From Pseudolysinimonas_A sp041984585 (GTDB taxonomy: Bacteria > Actinomycetota > Actinomycetes > Actinomycetales > Microbacteriaceae), in the NCBI GenBank assembly GCA_041984585.1, contig JBHIXX010000001.1, forward strand, positions 1 through 64,000: 64,000 nt of DNA. Direction: 5' to 3'. Both the position numbers and the translations under genes were made by a program. Under the pieces are notes generated by a model. The model searched no databases and was not told the DNA's origin. It worked only from the letters and a program-made list of their open reading frames with translations. This document shows positions 22,726 through 31,672 of the stretch, piece by piece (the stretch's first letter is position 1; each line of letters begins with the position of its first letter).

Positions 22726-25650
22726 ATGACCCGCACCGCGCTCACCCTCACCGAGCTGGCCCGGCTGGGCTTCTCGGACCTCGACCGCGCCGCGGCCGGG
22801 GTCGCCCGCATCCCCGCCGAGGTGGTGCCCCGGCTCTCCGTCGCCGCCGACCCCGACCAGGCGCTCGACCTGCTCGACGGCCTGCTCGACACGGCTCCGG
22901 ACGCGGTGCGCGCGCTCCTCGACGACGACGCGGCCGCGCAGCGCCTCATCCGGGTGCTCGGCGCGTCGGCCGGGCTCGGCACGTTCCTCACCCGGCACCC
23001 CGAGGCGCTCGCCGTGCTGCGCGAGCCCGCGGCGGGCCCCGCGACCGACCCCGGGGCGGCGCTGCTCGCCGCCGTCGACGGACTCGAGGGCGAGGCGGCA
23101 TGGAACGCGCTGCGGGTCGCCTACCGGGTCGAGCTGACGCGGCTCGCCGCGTGGGACCTCGAGCAGCCCGACGGGATCGCCGTGCTCGCGCAGGTGGCGG
23201 CGGGGCTCGCCGACCTCGCGGGGGCGGCGCTCGAGGCGGCGCTCGCGACGGCCCGCGCCGCATCCTCCCACCCGCCCGACGAGGTCGCCGCCACCCGGCT
23301 CGCGATCATCGGCATGGGCAAGGCGGGGGCGCGGGAGCTCAACTACGTCAGCGACGTCGACGTGATCCACGTGGCCGAGGGCGGCGAGCTGCCCGACGGG
23401 TCGACCCTCTCCGACGAGCGCGCGGTCGAGATCGCGACCCGGCTCGCGATGGACGCCACCCGCGCGATCTCCGAGCTGGCGATCGAGCCGCCGCTGTGGG
23501 AGGTCGACGCCAACCTCCGGCCCGAGGGCAAGGACGGCGCGCTCGTGCGCACCCTCGAGTCGCACGTGGCCTACTACGAGCGATGGGCGAAGAGCTGGGA
23601 GTTCCAGGCGCTGCTCAAGGCGCGACCGATGGCCGGCGACGCCGAACTGGGGGAGCGCTACGTGTCGGCGATCTCGCCGTTCGTGTGGACGTCGTCGACC
23701 CGCGAGAACTTCGTCGAGTCGGTGCAGCGGATGCGCGAACGGGTCACCGAGCACATCCCGGCCGGCGAGGTCGACATCCAGCTGAAGCTCGGGCCGGGCG
23801 GTCTGCGCGACGTCGAGTTCACGATCCAGCTGCTCCAGCTGGTGCACGGGCACGCCGACGACCGGGTGCGCCAGCGCGACACGCTCTCCGGGCTTCTCGC
23901 GCTCGCCGAGCACGGCTACATCGGCCGGGTCGAGGCGGCCGAGTTCGCCCGCGACTACCGATTCCTGCGCCTGCTGGAGCACCGCCTGCAGCTCGCCCGA
24001 CTGCGCCGCACCCACCTCATGCCGCGCGACGACGAGGCGCTGCGGGTGCTCGCCCGCGCCTCCGGCATCGCCACCCGCGCCGACGAGCTCGTCGAGCAGT
24101 GGCAGGCGGTCAAGCGCGGCGTTCGGAGCCTGCACGAGCGGCTGTTCTACCGCCCGCTGCTCTCCGCCGTGGCGGCGCTGCCCGAGGACGGGCTGGCGCT
24201 CACCAGCGAGCAGGCGGTCGCCCGTCTCGCCGCGAGCGGCTTCCAGGATCCCCGCGGCGCCCTCAACCACATCGCCGCGCTCACCACCGGGGTGCGGCGG
24301 CGCGCGCAGATCCAGCGGCACCTGCTGCCGGTCATGCTGTCCTGGTTCGCCGACGGAGCGGACCCGGATGCCGGACTGCTCGCCTTCCGCCGGCTGTCGG
24401 ACGACCTGGGGGAGGCCTACTGGTTCCTCCGGATGCTGCGCGACTCGTCCGGCGTCGCGCAGCGGCTCACCCACGTGCTGTCGGGCTCGCGGTTCGTCGG
24501 CCAGTTGCTCGAGCGCATCCCGGAGGCCGTCGCCTGGCTGGAGCACGACGAGGACCTGCGCCCCCGACCCGTCGGGTCGCTCATCGAGGAGGCGGCGGCG
24601 ACCGTCGCGCGCTACGGCGACGACGTCGACGCGGCCGCGGCGGCGCTGCGCACCGCACGCCGGCGCGAGGTGCTGCGCCTCGCCCTCGCCGGGATCGTCG
24701 GCGTGATCGAGATCCGCGACCTCGGACGGGCGCTCAGCGACGTCACCTCGGCGCTGCTCGACGGGATGCTCTCGCTCACTCACCGCTGGGGCGACGGCAT
24801 CGAGTTCGGGATCATCGCGATGGGCCGCTACGGCGGCGAGGAGCTCGGGTTCGGATCGGACGCCGACGTCGTCTACGTGTACCGCAACGCGGGCCTCGAC
24901 GACGAGGAGGCGCAGCGCCGCGCGGAGCGCATCGTGCACGACCTGGTGCGCCTCACCGAGGACCTGCTGCTGCCCCTCGACCTCGACATCGGCCTGCGGC
25001 CGGAGGGCAAGAACGGCGTCGTCGTGCGGTCGCTCGACTCCTACCGCGCCTACTACGAGCGCTGGTCGCTCACCTGGGAGGCGCAGGCGCTGTTGCGCGC
25101 CCGCGGAGCCGTCGGCGACCCGCAGCTGCTCGCCGCGTTCGAGGAGCTCGCCGACGAGATCCGCTACCCGGAGTCGATCGACGACACGGCTGTGCGCGAG
25201 GTGAAGCGCATCAAGGCGCGCGTCGAGGCGGAGCGGCTGCCGCAGGGCGCCGACCCCTCCCGCCACCTGAAGCTCGGCCGGGGGTCGCTCAGCGACGTCG
25301 AGTGGTTCGTGCAGCTGCTGCAGCTGCAGCACGCCGCCCGCGTGCCGGGTCTGCGCACGCCGTCGACCCTCGACGCGCTGGCCGCCGCAGAGGAGGCGGA
25401 CCTGGTGACGGCATCCGACGCCACTCGCCTGCGCGACGCGTGGATCATCGCCTCCCGCGCCCGCTCGGCGATGACGCTGTGGACGGCGAAGACCGCCGAC
25501 GTGCTGCCCGCCGATCGGCGCCAGCTCGAGGGGGTCGCGCGGCTCATGGAGTACCCGGCGGGCAGCGCCTCCCGGCTCGAGGAGGACTACCTGCGCACCA
25601 CCCGCCTCGCCCGCCAGGTGTTCGAGCGACGCTTCTACGGCTCCAGCTGA
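22726..25650 (+). CDS. glnE: Bifunctional glutamine-synthetase adenylyltransferase/deadenylase
   Basis: A 974-residue enzyme that adds or removes AMP on the adenylylation tyrosine of GlnA1 and so tunes ammonia assimilation. Two nucleotidyltransferase domains are visible. The N-terminal adenylyl-removing domain has IGMGKAGARELNYVSDVDV near residue 195 and the C-terminal adenylyltransferase domain has AMGRYGGEELGFGSDADV near residue 697. Each is followed by a GlnD PII-uridylyltransferase-type helical domain (RPEGKDGALVR, then LKLGPGGLRDVEF; RPEGKNGVVVRS, then LKLGRGSLSDVEW). It starts 23 bases after glnA2. Its target GlnA1 lies about 2 kb downstream. Confidence 0.95.
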   Translation: MTRTALTLTELARLGFSDLDRAAAGVARIPAEVVPRLSVAADPDQALDLLDGLLDTAPDAVRALLDDDAAAQRLIRVLGASAGLGTFLTRHPEALAVLREPAAGPATDPGAALLAAVDGLEGEAAWNALRVAYRVELTRLAAWDLEQPDGIAVLAQVAAGLADLAGAALEAALATARAASSHPPDEVAATRLAIIGMGKAGARELNYVSDVDVIHVAEGGELPDGSTLSDERAVEIATRLAMDATRAISELAIEPPLWEVDANLRPEGKDGALVRTLESHVAYYERWAKSWEFQALLKARPMAGDAELGERYVSAISPFVWTSSTRENFVESVQRMRERVTEHIPAGEVDIQLKLGPGGLRDVEFTIQLLQLVHGHADDRVRQRDTLSGLLALAEHGYIGRVEAAEFARDYRFLRLLEHRLQLARLRRTHLMPRDDEALRVLARASGIATRADELVEQWQAVKRGVRSLHERLFYRPLLSAVAALPEDGLALTSEQAVARLAASGFQDPRGALNHIAALTTGVRRRAQIQRHLLPVMLSWFADGADPDAGLLAFRRLSDDLGEAYWFLRMLRDSSGVAQRLTHVLSGSRFVGQLLERIPEAVAWLEHDEDLRPRPVGSLIEEAAATVARYGDDVDAAAAALRTARRREVLRLALAGIVGVIEIRDLGRALSDVTSALLDGMLSLTHRWGDGIEFGIIAMGRYGGEELGFGSDADVVYVYRNAGLDDEEAQRRAERIVHDLVRLTEDLLLPLDLDIGLRPEGKNGVVVRSLDSYRAYYERWSLTWEAQALLRARGAVGDPQLLAAFEELADEIRYPESIDDTAVREVKRIKARVEAERLPQGADPSRHLKLGRGSLSDVEWFVQLLQLQHAARVPGLRTPSTLDALAAAEEADLVTASDATRLRDAWIIASRARSAMTLWTAKTADVLPADRRQLEGVARLMEYPAGSASRLEEDYLRTTRLARQVFERRFYGSS

Positions 25651-25689
25651 TTCGTCATGGCGCCCGGAGAGATCCGTTCGAGTCAATGA

Positions 25690-25718
25690 GTTGCGAAGTC
25701 TGCAGAATCGGGATATCA
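25690..25718 (+). promoter_or_regulatory. Candidate leaderless promoter of the arsR-like gene
   Basis: TTGCGA (25690-25695), a 17-base spacer and TATCAC (25713-25718) form a reasonable promoter that ends five bases before the GTG at 25725. The interval is less GC-rich than its surroundings. Confidence 0.45.
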
Positions 25719-25724
25719 CTGAGT

Positions 25725-26075
25725 GTGCTCGATTCGGAACTCCCCGTCGCCCAGCTGAAGGCCGAGCTGTTCAAAGCGCTCGGGCATCCGGTCCGGGTCC
25801 GACTGCTCGAACAGCTCGCCGACGGGGAGAGGTCGGTCGGCGACCTCGCCGAGCGCGTCGACGCCGAACTCCCGCTGGTCTCCCAGCAGCTCGCCGTGCT
25901 CCGCCGCGCGGGCGTCGTCGTCGGGCGCCGCGAGGGCAGCGCGGTCTTCTATTCCGTGCGCGACGCCGGAATGATCGAGCTGCTCGCGGTCGCGCGCCGG
26001 ATGATCGTCGCCGACCTACGCGACTCCCGCGCGCTGCTGGCCGAGCTGGAGCAGGCCGCTCCCACCCCCAGGTGA
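25725..26075 (+). CDS. ArsR-family winged-helix regulator
   Basis: A 116-residue ArsR/SmtB-type repressor. KAELFKALGHPVRVRLLEQL begins the fold, the recognition helix region is LPLVSQQLAVLRRAGVV and the wing is GRREGSAVFYSVRD. No cysteines or classical metal-site histidines are present from this start, so the inducer is unknown. An in-frame ATG at 25686 would add MSCEVC with two cysteines, but it falls on the presumed -35, so the GTG start is preferred. The stop overlaps the GTG of the SulP transporter (GTGA), so regulator and transporter are co-translated and probably auto-regulated. The pair sits between glnE and glnA1, which are closer together in M. tuberculosis. Confidence 0.8.
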   Translation: MLDSELPVAQLKAELFKALGHPVRVRLLEQLADGERSVGDLAERVDAELPLVSQQLAVLRRAGVVVGRREGSAVFYSVRDAGMIELLAVARRMIVADLRDSRALLAELEQAAPTPR

Positions 26076-27727
26076 ACTCCCGGCTCCGGGTCCTCGTCCG
26101 CGCGGTCGCCGCGCTTCTGCCCGGTCCGCGCGACCTCGTCGCCGTCCGACGCGCGCCGGCGCGAGATCTGCTGGCGGGGGCGACGGTCGCCGTCGTCGCG
26201 CTCCCGCTCGCCCTCGCGTTCGGGGAGGCGTCGGGGATGGGCGCCCAGGCCGGATTGGTCACCGCGGTCGTCGCCGGTGCGGTCGCGGCGGTGTTCGGGG
26301 GCAGCAACCTGCAGGTGTCCGGTCCGACGGGGGCGATGACCGTGGTGCTCGTGCCGGTCGTGCATCGCTACGGGGCCGAGGGCCTGCTCCAGGTCGGACT
26401 CATGGCGGGGGTGCTGCTGATCGTCCTCGCGGTCACCCGCATCGGGCGGGTCGTGCGCTTCCTGCCGCTGCCGGTGGTGGAGGGATTCACCGCGGGCATC
26501 GCGGTCGTCATCGCGGTGCAGCAGGTGCCGCACGCCCTCGGGGTCGCGCCGGCGGATGTCGAGGGCGTCGTGCCCGGCGCGGTGGACGCGGTGCTGCGAT
26601 GGGCCGCGGCACCGGACCCGACCGCGCTGGTCATCACGCTCGCGGTGGCGGCGCTGATCCTCGTCGCTGCGCGCCTCATCCCCGCGATCCCCGTGTCGCT
26701 CGTCGCCGTGATCGCGGCAGCAGTCGTGGTCGTCGTCGCAGCCCTGCCGGTCGCGACGATCGGCGAGCTGCCTCCGTTGTTCACGGCGCCCGACGCGTCG
26801 TTCCTCGATGCGGCGCGATTCGCCGAGCTGCTCCCGTCGGCGGCCGCGGTGGCCGCCCTCGCCGCTCTCGAGAGCCTGCTCTGCGCCACCGTCGCCGACG
26901 GCATGACGGTCGGCGAGCGCCATGAGCCCGACCGCGAGCTGCTCGGGCAGGGCCTCGCGAACGTGGTCGTTCCCTTCTTCGGCGGGGTGCCCGCCACGGC
27001 GGCGATCGCGCGCACCGCGGTGAACGTGCGCAGCGGGGCGCGTTCTCGGCTCGCCGCGCTGAGCCACGCCGTCGTGCTGGGCGCGGTCGTGCTCGCCGCG
27101 GCGCCCCTCGTCTCGGCGATCCCGCTCGCGGCCCTCGCGGGGGTGCTGCTGGCCACGACCGTGCAGATGATCGACGTCGGCGCTCTCCGGGCGATCGCGC
27201 GCGCCACCCGGGCGGACGCCGTGGTGCTGGTGACGACCTTCGTGGTGACCGTCTTCGTCGACCTGGTGACCGCCGTCGCGATCGGATTCGGCGCTGCGGC
27301 GTTGCTGGCTCTCCGCGAGGTGGCGAGATCGGCGCGCCTCGATCGGGTGCCGCTCGACGCGGGCGAGCACTCCGATGAGGAACAGCGGCTGCTCGACGAG
27401 CACATCGTCGCCTACCGGATCGACGGCCCGGTGTTCTTCGCCGCCGCGCACCGGTTTCTCCACGAGCTGACCGAGGTCGGCGACGTGCGGGTTCTCGTGC
27501 TGCGATTGAGTCGCGTGACGACGCTCGACGCCACTGGGGCGCGCCTGCTCGACGACGCGGTGGGGCATCTGGAGCGCCGCGGGATCGACGTGCTGGTCTC
27601 CGGCATCCGTCCAGAGCACGAGCGGGTGTTCGCGCGGAGCGGGGCGTTCCGTCGACTCCACGCCGAGAGCAGGGTCTTCGCCGAGACGCCCGACGCCATC
27701 GCCGCCGCGCGCGCCCTGCTCGCCTGA
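26072..27727 (+). CDS. SulP-family anion transporter with STAS domain
   Basis: A 551-residue SulP/SLC26-type transporter for sulfate, bicarbonate or another inorganic anion. Residues about 25-430 hold 12-14 membrane segments, with the signature GGSNLQVSGPTGAMTVVLVPV near residue 75. A C-terminal STAS domain covers about 450-550 (RIDGPVFFAAAHRFLHEL, then LRLSRVTTLDATGARLLDDAV). The serine usually found after the Asp of this STAS motif is threonine here. It is translationally coupled to the upstream ArsR gene. The transported ion cannot be told from sequence. A strong hairpin follows the stop. Confidence 0.85.
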   Translation: MNSRLRVLVRAVAALLPGPRDLVAVRRAPARDLLAGATVAVVALPLALAFGEASGMGAQAGLVTAVVAGAVAAVFGGSNLQVSGPTGAMTVVLVPVVHRYGAEGLLQVGLMAGVLLIVLAVTRIGRVVRFLPLPVVEGFTAGIAVVIAVQQVPHALGVAPADVEGVVPGAVDAVLRWAAAPDPTALVITLAVAALILVAARLIPAIPVSLVAVIAAAVVVVVAALPVATIGELPPLFTAPDASFLDAARFAELLPSAAAVAALAALESLLCATVADGMTVGERHEPDRELLGQGLANVVVPFFGGVPATAAIARTAVNVRSGARSRLAALSHAVVLGAVVLAAAPLVSAIPLAALAGVLLATTVQMIDVGALRAIARATRADAVVLVTTFVVTVFVDLVTAVAIGFGAAALLALREVARSARLDRVPLDAGEHSDEEQRLLDEHIVAYRIDGPVFFAAAHRFLHELTEVGDVRVLVLRLSRVTTLDATGARLLDDAVGHLERRGIDVLVSGIRPEHERVFARSGAFRRLHAESRVFAETPDAIAAARALLA

Positions 27728-27744
27728 CGACTTCGCAGGAACGG

Positions 27745-27780
27745 CGACGGGGCCGCACCCCGAAGGATGCGGCCCCGTCG
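27745..27780. terminator. Bidirectional hairpin terminator between sulP and glnA1
   Basis: A perfect 13-base-pair GC stem (CGACGGGGCCGCA at 27745-27757 with its complement at 27768-27780) closes a 10-base loop between two converging genes. There is no T-tract, as is common in high-GC actinobacteria. Confidence 0.7.
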
Positions 27781-27801
27781 TGATCCGGAGATCGGGGAGC
27801 G

Positions 27802-29238
27802 TCAGACGCCGAAGTACAGCTCGTACTCGAACGGGTGCGGACGCTGCGCGAAGAGCAGGAGCTCCTTCTCGCGCTTGTACTCGATCCACGTGGTGATCAG
27901 GTCCTCGGTGAACACGCCGCCCTCGAGGAGGAAGTCGTGGTCGGCCTCGAGGGCCGCGAGCGCCTCGTCGAGCGAGCCGGGCATCTTGGGGATGCTCTTG
28001 GCCTCCTCCGGCGGGAGCTCGTAGAGGTCCTTGTCGACGGGCTCGTGCGGCTCGATCTTGTTCTTGACCCCGTCGAGGCCGGCCATCAGCTGGGCGGCGA
28101 ACGCGAGGTACGGGTTGCCCGACGAGTCCGGCGCGCGGAACTCGATGCGCTTGGCCTTCGGGTTGGTGCCCGTGATCGGGATGCGCACCGAGGCCGAGCG
28201 GTTACCGGCCGAGTACACCAGGTTGACCGGGGCCTCGAAGCCGGGGATGAGCCGGTGGTACGAGTTGACGGTCGGGTTGGTGAAGGCGGCGATGGCGGGG
28301 CCGTGCTTCAGGATGCCGCCGATGTACCAGCGGGCGATGTCGGAGAGTCCGCCGTAGCCCTTCTCGTCGTAGAACAGCGGCTTGCCGTCGTTCCACAGCG
28401 ACTGGTGGGTGTGCATGCCCGACCCGTTGTCGCCCATGAGCGGCTTCGGCATGAAGGTCGCGACCTTGCCCCACTCGAGGGCGGTGTTCTTGACGATGTA
28501 CTTGAACTTCAGGATGTCGTCCGCCGAGTGGACCATCGTGTCGAACTTGTAGTTGATCTCGTTCTGGCCGGCGGTGCCCACCTCGTGGTGCGAGCGCTCG
28601 ACCTCGAGGCCGACGGCCTCGAGCTTCAGAACGATGTCGTCGCGCAGGTCGGCCATCTGGTCGACCGGGGTGACGGGGAAGTAGCCGCCCTTGTAGGGGG
28701 TCTTGTTGGCGAGGTTGCCGCCCTCCTCGACGCGCGCGGTGTTCCACGCGGCCTCGGACGAGTCGACCTCGTAAAAGCTCTTGTTCTGCTTGACCTCGTA
28801 GCGCACGTCGTCGAAGACGTAGAACTCGGCCTCGGGCGCGAAGAACGCGGTGTCGGCGATGCCGGTCGAGGCGAGGTACTTCTCCGCCTTCTTGGCCACC
28901 TGGCGCGGGTCGCGCGAGTAGATCTCGCCGTTGCGCGGGTTGTAGATGTCGAAGACGATCACGAGGGTGCGCTCGGTGCGGAACGGGTCGACGAACGCCG
29001 TCGAGATGTCCGGGATGAGCTGCAGGTCCGACTCGTGGATCGACTGGAAGCCGCGGATGGACGACCCGTCGAACAGCTGGCCGACGGCGAAGAAGTCCTC
29101 GTCGACCGTCGAGGCCGGGATGTTGAAGTGCTGCTGGATGCCGGGAAGGTCGGTGAACCGGATGTCGAGGAACTTGACATCCGTGTCCTTGATGAACTTC
29201 AGCACCTCCGACGAGTCGCTGAACATGGGTGTGGACAT
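27802..29238 (-). CDS. glnA1: Glutamine synthetase type I, GlnA1, adenylylation-controlled
   Basis: A 478-residue GSI enzyme, the main ammonia-assimilating glutamine synthetase. Active-site segments are DGSSIRGFQSIHESD, APEAEFYVFDD, GTAGQNEINYKF, GSGMHTHQSLW, AGNRSASVRIP and KRIEFRAPDSSGNPY. The adenylylation loop carries the target tyrosine in KDLYELPPEE, so GlnE at 22726-25650 should modify it. The first ATG (29238) is preferred because GGAG lies 8 bases upstream; an internal ATG four codons on is possible. A GlnR-type operator lies 76 bases upstream, so nitrogen-dependent transcription is predicted in addition to adenylylation. Confidence 0.95.
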   Translation of the reverse strand: MSTPMFSDSSEVLKFIKDTDVKFLDIRFTDLPGIQQHFNIPASTVDEDFFAVGQLFDGSSIRGFQSIHESDLQLIPDISTAFVDPFRTERTLVIVFDIYNPRNGEIYSRDPRQVAKKAEKYLASTGIADTAFFAPEAEFYVFDDVRYEVKQNKSFYEVDSSEAAWNTARVEEGGNLANKTPYKGGYFPVTPVDQMADLRDDIVLKLEAVGLEVERSHHEVGTAGQNEINYKFDTMVHSADDILKFKYIVKNTALEWGKVATFMPKPLMGDNGSGMHTHQSLWNDGKPLFYDEKGYGGLSDIARWYIGGILKHGPAIAAFTNPTVNSYHRLIPGFEAPVNLVYSAGNRSASVRIPITGTNPKAKRIEFRAPDSSGNPYLAFAAQLMAGLDGVKNKIEPHEPVDKDLYELPPEEAKSIPKMPGSLDEALAALEADHDFLLEGGVFTEDLITTWIEYKREKELLLFAQRPHPFEYELYFGV

Positions 29239-29313
29239 GGGAGTTACTCCAGGGGCCTGTGTAGACGGGCATGACTGCGGGTCGCAGCCTCGGTCCGAGG
29301 CTAGGGGAGGGCG

Positions 29314-29351
29314 ATTACCCGACCGTGACCGAAATGTTTCCGGCATGTTAC
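29314..29351 (-). promoter_or_regulatory. GlnR-type four-half-site operator of glnA1
   Basis: On the minus strand the sequence reads GTAAC-n6-GAAAC-n6-GTCAC-n6-GTAAT: four half-sites with exact 6-base spacers, matching the actinobacterial GlnR consensus (gTnAc-n6-GaAAc, repeated). Three half-sites match well; the fourth (GTAAT) is weaker. It lies between glnA1 and the divergent RDD gene. Confidence 0.75.
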
Positions 29352-29404
29352 GCGGGGCCGAGGGTTCCTCGGGTGGGCGAGACGCCGGCCGGGGCCCGCG
29401 CGGC

Positions 29405-29410
29405 TAGGCT
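29405..29410 (+). promoter_or_regulatory. -10 element TAGGCT, leaderless start of RDD gene
   Basis: TAGGCT ends exactly six bases before the GTG at 29417, and there is no ribosome binding site. The GlnR-type box of the divergent glnA1 ends about 54 bases upstream. Confidence 0.5.
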
Positions 29411-29416
29411 CGACGG

Positions 29417-29830
29417 GTGACCCAGGCCGACCCGTCCCGCTGGCCGGGGGAGGGCCTCGGCCTCCCGGAGTCGGGCCCCCGGTCGATCGCGCGTCCGGCG
29501 CGACGCGCGGGGGCCATCGTCGTCGACTGGGCGATCGCGACGCTGCTGTCGGTGCTGTTCTTCCCGCAGGACGGGGTCTGGACCGACGGGTTCATCACGC
29601 TCGGCCTGTTCGGCATCCTGCAGGTGGTCTTCCTGCTGGTGCTCAACGGCAGCTTCGGGCACGTGCTGTTCCGGATGCGGGTGGTCCCGGTGCAGCCGGG
29701 GCGGCTCGGTCTCTGGCGCCCGTTCGTGCGCACGGCGCTGCTCTGCCTCGCCGTCCCCGCCCTCATCTGGGACCGGGACCAGCGCGGCGTGCACGACCGC
29801 GCCGCGGGCACGGTGCTCGTCCGGATCTGA
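29417..29830 (+). CDS. RDD family membrane protein
   Basis: A 137-residue RDD-domain protein with two to three membrane segments (VDWAIATLLSVLFF, ITLGLFGILQVVFLLVLNG and LLCLAVPALIW). The family motif is present as RPARRAGAIVVDW at the start of the domain and IWDRDQRGVHDRAAGTVLV at its end. RDD proteins are proposed transporters or regulators; a role here is unknown. The neighbouring position next to glnA1 and a DUF4191 gene is conserved in mycobacteria. The GTG start follows a TAGGCT -10 by six bases. Confidence 0.85.
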   Translation: MTQADPSRWPGEGLGLPESGPRSIARPARRAGAIVVDWAIATLLSVLFFPQDGVWTDGFITLGLFGILQVVFLLVLNGSFGHVLFRMRVVPVQPGRLGLWRPFVRTALLCLAVPALIWDRDQRGVHDRAAGTVLVRI

Positions 29831-29920
29831 GCGTCGGCTCGGCGCCCGGCGGAGCTTCCGTCGGCACCCGGCGAAGCGGGGCGGGAGATTCCGGAGCCGG
29901 TCGGACGACCGGCCGCGGGA

Positions 29921-30622
29921 TCAGCGCGGGCGGCCGGCGCGGACCTTGAGCGGGTCGATGCCCTTCGGGATGGGCATGGTCGCCGCGCGGTTGAGCGACG
30001 CCAGGCGATTCGACACCGCGGTCACCTCGCTGCGGGTGAGCGCCTTCTTGAACTTCAGCAGCGTGCGCGAGATGCGGTGCAACGGGGTCGAGTCGGGGTC
30101 GGGCCCCACGTAGAGGTAGTGCACCGGCACCTCGGGCAGGATGCGCTTCACGTTGGCGCGCTCCTTGTCGAGCATCGGCTGCACGCGCGACTTCGGGCCC
30201 TCGGCGATGAGGGCCACGCCGCCCTTGCCCACCGCGCGGTAGACCGCGTCGCGCGACTTGTTCGCGGCGATCGGCATCTCGCTGCCGGTCCAGGTGCGGC
30301 GCAGCGAGCTCTTCAGCACGGCGCCCACGGCGCCCGGCTGGCCCTCGATCTGCGCGAACGCGGCCCGCTCGGCGCGTCGGCCGAGCACGATCAGCACGAG
30401 CAGCACGCCGCCGAGCACGCCGGCGACGACGTAGAGGATGATGCCGATCACGTTGTCGCGCGACAGCCAGATCGACAGCCCGATCGCGACGCCCACCGGA
30501 ACCAGGAAGGCGAGCAGCAGCATCCAGGTGATCGCGCTCTCGTAGCGGCGGGTCATCTGGTAGACCTGCCACATCTGCCGCAGGCGGCCGGGTTCCTTCT
30601 GCGCAGCGCTGGGTCGTGCCAT
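29921..30622 (-). CDS. DUF4191 membrane protein
   Basis: A 233-residue conserved actinobacterial protein. Two adjacent membrane segments (about residues 31-52 and 58-82) are followed by a soluble domain of about 145 residues with many basic residues, including SRVQPMLDKERANVKRILPEVPVHYLYVG (quoted in part: RVQPMLDKE, EVPVHYLYVG). Function is unknown. Gene order with RDD, glnA1, lipA and lipB is conserved in M. tuberculosis. A TAGGCT -10 lies seven bases before the ATG. lipA follows about 50 bases downstream of its end on the plus-strand map, but is transcribed in the same direction upstream of it only through its own promoter region. Confidence 0.82.
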   Translation of the reverse strand: MARPSAAQKEPGRLRQMWQVYQMTRRYESAITWMLLLAFLVPVGVAIGLSIWLSRDNVIGIILYVVAGVLGGVLLVLIVLGRRAERAAFAQIEGQPGAVGAVLKSSLRRTWTGSEMPIAANKSRDAVYRAVGKGGVALIAEGPKSRVQPMLDKERANVKRILPEVPVHYLYVGPDPDSTPLHRISRTLLKFKKALTRSEVTAVSNRLASLNRAATMPIPKGIDPLKVRAGRPR

Positions 30623-30673
30623 GGGAATCAGCCTACGATGCTTCGCCGCGGCGGGGCGCCGCGGGGCTCGCGC

Positions 30674-31672
30674 TCACGACGCCGCCTGGGCGAACCCGAG
30701 TTCCTTGTCGGCGAGGTGCCGCAGGTTCTCCGGGATCTCGCGGCCCTGCGCCATCATCGAGCGCGCCCACAGCCGTCCGGCGCGGTACGACGAGCGCACC
30801 AGCGGCCCGGAGAGCACGCCGAGGAACCCGATCGCCTCGGCCTCCTCCTTCATCTCGACGAACTCCTCGGGTCGCACCCAGCGGTCCACCGGATGGTGGC
30901 GGGCGCTCGGCCGCAGGTACTGGGTGATGGTGACGATGTCGCATCCGGCCTCGTGCAGGTCGCGCAGGGCCTGCGACACCTCGTCGCGGGTCTCACCCAT
31001 GCCGAGGATGAGGTTCGACTTGGTGATCAGCCCCGCGGCGCGCGCCTGGGTGAGCACGTCGAGCGAGCGCTCGTAGCGGAACGCGGGACGGATGCGCTTG
31101 AAGATGCGCGGGACCGTCTCGACGTTGTGCGCGAACACCTCCGGTCGCGACGCGAACACCTCGCCGAGCAGGTCGGGGTTGCCCGAGAAGTCGGTGGCGA
31201 GGATCTCGACGCCGGTGCCCGGGTTGGTCTCGTGGATGGCGCGCACCGTCTCGGCGTGCAGCCACGCGCCCTCGTCGGGCAGGTCGTCGCGCGCGACACC
31301 CGTCACGGTGGCGTAGCGCAGCCCCATGCGGGTCACCGACTCGGCGACCCGGCGCGGCTCGTCGGTGTCGTAGTCGGCGGGCTTGCCGGTGTCGATCTGG
31401 CAGAAGTCGCAGCGGCGGGTGCACTGGCTGCCGCCGATCAGGAACGTCGCCTCGCGGTCCTCCCAGCACTCGTAGATGTTGGGGCAGCCGGCCTCCTGGC
31501 ACACCGTGTGCAGGTCCTCGGTCTTCACCAGGTTGTGCAGCTCGGTGTACTCCGGGCCCATCTTGGCGCGGGTTTTGATCCACTCCGGCTTGCGCTCGAT
31601 CGGCGTCTCGGCGTTGCGCACCTCGAGCCGCAGCAGCTTGCGGCCCGACGCGTCGATCTGCTGGGCGCTCAC
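30674..31672 (-). CDS. lipA: Lipoyl synthase
   Basis: A 332-residue radical-SAM enzyme that inserts two sulfurs into octanoyl groups on E2 and GcvH lipoyl domains. The auxiliary cluster cysteines are in CQEAGCPNIYECW, the radical-SAM CxxxCxxC is CTRRCDFC, and the C-terminal RSSYRAG supplies the serine ligand. FLIGGSQCT and KSNLILGMGET are further signatures. The GTG start overlaps the lipB stop by four bases (GTGA), so lipB-lipA form a coupled operon. The E2 substrate gene (34115-35575) is close by. Confidence 0.95.
   Translation of the reverse strand: MSAQQIDASGRKLLRLEVRNAETPIERKPEWIKTRAKMGPEYTELHNLVKTEDLHTVCQEAGCPNIYECWEDREATFLIGGSQCTRRCDFCQIDTGKPADYDTDEPRRVAESVTRMGLRYATVTGVARDDLPDEGAWLHAETVRAIHETNPGTGVEILATDFSGNPDLLGEVFASRPEVFAHNVETVPRIFKRIRPAFRYERSLDVLTQARAAGLITKSNLILGMGETRDEVSQALRDLHEAGCDIVTITQYLRPSARHHPVDRWVRPEEFVEMKEEAEAIGFLGVLSGPLVRSSYRAGRLWARSMMAQGREIPENLRHLADKELGFAQAAS

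Noticed and set aside
25686..25724. ATG at 25686 as the start of the ArsR gene
   Set aside because: It overlaps the presumed -35 of a promoter whose -10 lies just before the GTG at 25725, and the extra 13 residues do not resemble an ArsR N-terminus. It remains a minor alternative.
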